This document shows, piece by piece, positions 5,047 through 6,487 of a stretch of 6,487 bases of DNA. Source of the DNA: Deltaproteobacteria bacterium. Lineage in GTDB: Bacteria; Desulfobacterota; Desulfovibrionia; Desulfovibrionales; Desulfovibrionaceae. The translations under genes were made by a program, and so were the position numbers. The notes beneath the pieces are model-generated. The model saw only the letters and a list, made by a program, of their open reading frames with translations, was not told where the DNA came from and searched no databases. Positions within the stretch are counted from its first letter, which is position 1. Each line of letters starts with the position of its first letter. The DNA lies in contig JANXYI010000138.1 in NCBI GenBank assembly GCA_025350085.1, positions 1 to 6,487 on the forward strand, in the 5' to 3' direction.

Positions 5047-6487
5047 CTACCCCCTGCCCTGGCGCGCCTGCCTGATCTCCTGCACGGCCTCGGCGGGCCT
5101 GAGGTAGTCTGTGGGCAGCCCGAAGAGGGAGGCGGCGTGCCGGGCAATGGCGTCGGGCTCGAAGTTGTCGAGCACGTGGAAGGGGTCGCCCTGGGCCAGC
5201 AGCGGCGCGAGGTAGCGCACGGCCTGGTCCAGGTTCCGGGCCTCGGCCTGGCGCTGGGCTCTCGCAATGGGCGAGGCGTAGTCCACGTGGAGCGAGCCCT
5301 GGGGCAGGTTGGCGGGCCAGGGCGGCAGCTCGCCCTCGCGCAGCAGGATGTTGAACACGCGCTCGATGAGCGGGGCCAGGAACTCGGTCTGCATGCGCCC
5401 GAGGGTCGGCCCGAGCACGCGCATCTTCTCGTTCTGGCGCAGCAGCGCCTCGGTGGCGGTGGTATTCGCCGGGGCAGGGCTGAGCTGGTCGGCCAGGAAG
5501 ATGCTGCGTATCGAGGCCCGGCGGCGTTCGGCCATGGCCTCGATGGCGCCGAGGTCGACGCGCACGGGCAGGGCCTCGATGCGGTCCTGGGAGCCCGCGC
5601 GGTAGTGAGACAGCCCGCCCGGCCCGGAGTGAATGGGGCCGAGGAAGCCGTCGTCAGGCACCATGAGCGGCGGGTCGGACATCTTTTCGGCGGCCATGAG
5701 CGCGGTGCGGCTCATGGCGTTCAGCACGCGCACGTCGGAGAGCGCGGTGAGGCCCGGCCCGCGGCCGTAGGCCTCGCCCGGGGCCTTGGCCCAGCGCGGG
5801 CACATGAAGGGCATCTCCAGGTAGCCGGACTCCTCCAGCAGGTGGCGGGTGCCGGCCTCCAGATACAGGCTGGCGAGCGGGAAGTCCTTGTTGGCCGGAC
5901 TGTTGGGGTCGCGTCCCAGGCGCGGGAACACGGCGTGCAGGATCTCCACGCGCTCTTCGGGGGCGTCCTCGGCCAGGCGCTGGACGTCCGGGGAGCAGGC
6001 CTGGCCCCACTGCTGCCAGACCTGGCGCGCGGTGAGGCTGTGGAGGCGGAGGACGGTATCGACCACGCCGCGGGCGTCTTCGGCCAGATACACCTCGCCC
6101 ATGGGCCGGGCGCTGAAGCGCACCACCGAGTCCGGGTCGGCCTCCACGTGCATGACCGCGGTGCCGAAGAGGCAGAGGTCGAGATAGAGCTCATGGACGC
6201 AGGTCTGGAAACCCGTGGCCTCGGCGTTGAAGACCTGGAGCAGGCGTTCGCGGCAGTCTCCCAGGAAGCGGCGCACAGCCTCGTCGTCGGGCGCGCCGCG
6301 GCCCAGGCGCAGGTCGAACCAGGGCAGGGCCGGGTTGGTGAGTAGCCCGCCCAGGGCCGAGGCCAGGAGTTCCAGGCTGTGCGCCGGGGTGGAGTCAAAC
6401 ACGGCCTCGTCGCCGGGCTGGCCAGGGGCGCCGGACTGGCTGAGGGCCGGGGACTTGCGCGGCATGATCTGCGTGGCCAGCTCGACC
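5047..6487 (-). CDS. Phage head-to-tail connector (portal) protein, T7 gp8-like; 5' end outside window
   Basis: Portal protein of the podovirus head-to-tail connector family. Twelve copies would form the ring at one capsid vertex through which DNA is packaged and the tail attaches. Numbering from the internal ATG 6465, family features are FDSTPAHSLELLASALGGLL (23-42) with WF at 49-50, GEAYGRGPG (230-238), AAEKMSDPPLMVPDDG (258-273), and the long helix region from TTATEALLRQNEKMR (335-349) through LGRMQTEFLAPLIERVFNIL (355-374), then YASPIARAQR (396-405). The frame stays open from 6465 to the window edge and adds VELATQI, which fits the family's N-terminal pattern, so ATG 6465 is probably internal and the true start lies outside. 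The C-terminus ends soon after residue 460 and seems short for the family. No scaffold or capsid gene follows, suggesting a rearranged or remnant prophage. Confidence 0.9.
   Translation of the reverse strand, partial: VELATQIMPRKSPALSQSGAPGQPGDEAVFDSTPAHSLELLASALGGLLTNPALPWFDLRLGRGAPDDEAVRRFLGDCRERLLQVFNAEATGFQTCVHELYLDLCLFGTAVMHVEADPDSVVRFSARPMGEVYLAEDARGVVDTVLRLHSLTARQVWQQWGQACSPDVQRLAEDAPEERVEILHAVFPRLGRDPNSPANKDFPLASLYLEAGTRHLLEESGYLEMPFMCPRWAKAPGEAYGRGPGLTALSDVRVLNAMSRTALMAAEKMSDPPLMVPDDGFLGPIHSGPGGLSHYRAGSQDRIEALPVRVDLGAIEAMAERRRASIRSIFLADQLSPAPANTTATEALLRQNEKMRVLGPTLGRMQTEFLAPLIERVFNILLREGELPPWPANLPQGSLHVDYASPIARAQRQAEARNLDQAVRYLAPLLAQGDPFHVLDNFEPDAIARHAASLFGLPTDYLRPAEAVQEIRQARQGRG

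Noticed and set aside
4183..6345. 720-codon open frame on the plus strand opposite the portal and orphan genes
   Set aside because: It is antisense to a clearly recognisable portal gene, spans the hairpin and spacer, and its protein is low-complexity with no family character. Long antisense frames are expected in GC-rich coding DNA.
6463..6465. ATG 6465 as the true portal start
   Set aside because: The frame stays open to the edge, and the extra residues VELATQI fit the family pattern. I treat the gene as partial.
1..6487. tRNA, rRNA, CRISPR array or insertion sequence
   Set aside because: I saw no cloverleaf, spaced short repeats, transposase motifs or terminal inverted repeats in the window.

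Overview
The window is a GC-rich bacterial segment in which every convincing gene lies on the minus strand, so transcription runs from high to low coordinates. Gene content and base composition fit a sulfate-reducing deltaproteobacterium of the Desulfovibrio type. That placement is an inference; no single marker proves it.

Right part (5047-6487): most of a podovirus head-to-tail connector (portal) gene of the T7 gp8-like family, with its 5' end outside the window. It is followed by a purine-rich tract and a very strong GC hairpin. No scaffold, capsid or terminase gene follows, so this is either a rearranged or decayed prophage or the place where accessory cargo was inserted.

Middle (3062-4910): a compact accessory island. 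It starts with a 255-residue orphan protein carrying three 11-residue glycine/alanine repeats. Directly abutting it (stop TAA, then GTG) is a 102-residue three-helix membrane protein. Two more small membrane-protein genes follow: an AT-richer 104-residue one, and a second 102-residue one that is a gapless paralogue of the first. Short open stretches resembling the last codons of the 255-residue gene remain in front of the second copy and, less clearly, in front of the 104-residue gene. This looks like a toxin-and-immunity style locus with extra 'orphan' immunity cassettes, or a phage moron that has duplicated. The function is unproven.

Interval 2737-3061 holds no convincing gene. It contains three short inverted repeats upstream of the next operon.

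Left part (1-2736): a two-gene unit, a hydantoinase/oxoprolinase (HyuA-type, ASKHA-fold ATPase) followed after 2 bases by a zinc-dependent histone-deacetylase-superfamily amidohydrolase that runs off the left edge. The tight coupling suggests the two act on the same amide or acyl-amide substrate, which the sequence does not identify. These are probably ordinary chromosomal genes next to the prophage-derived island.
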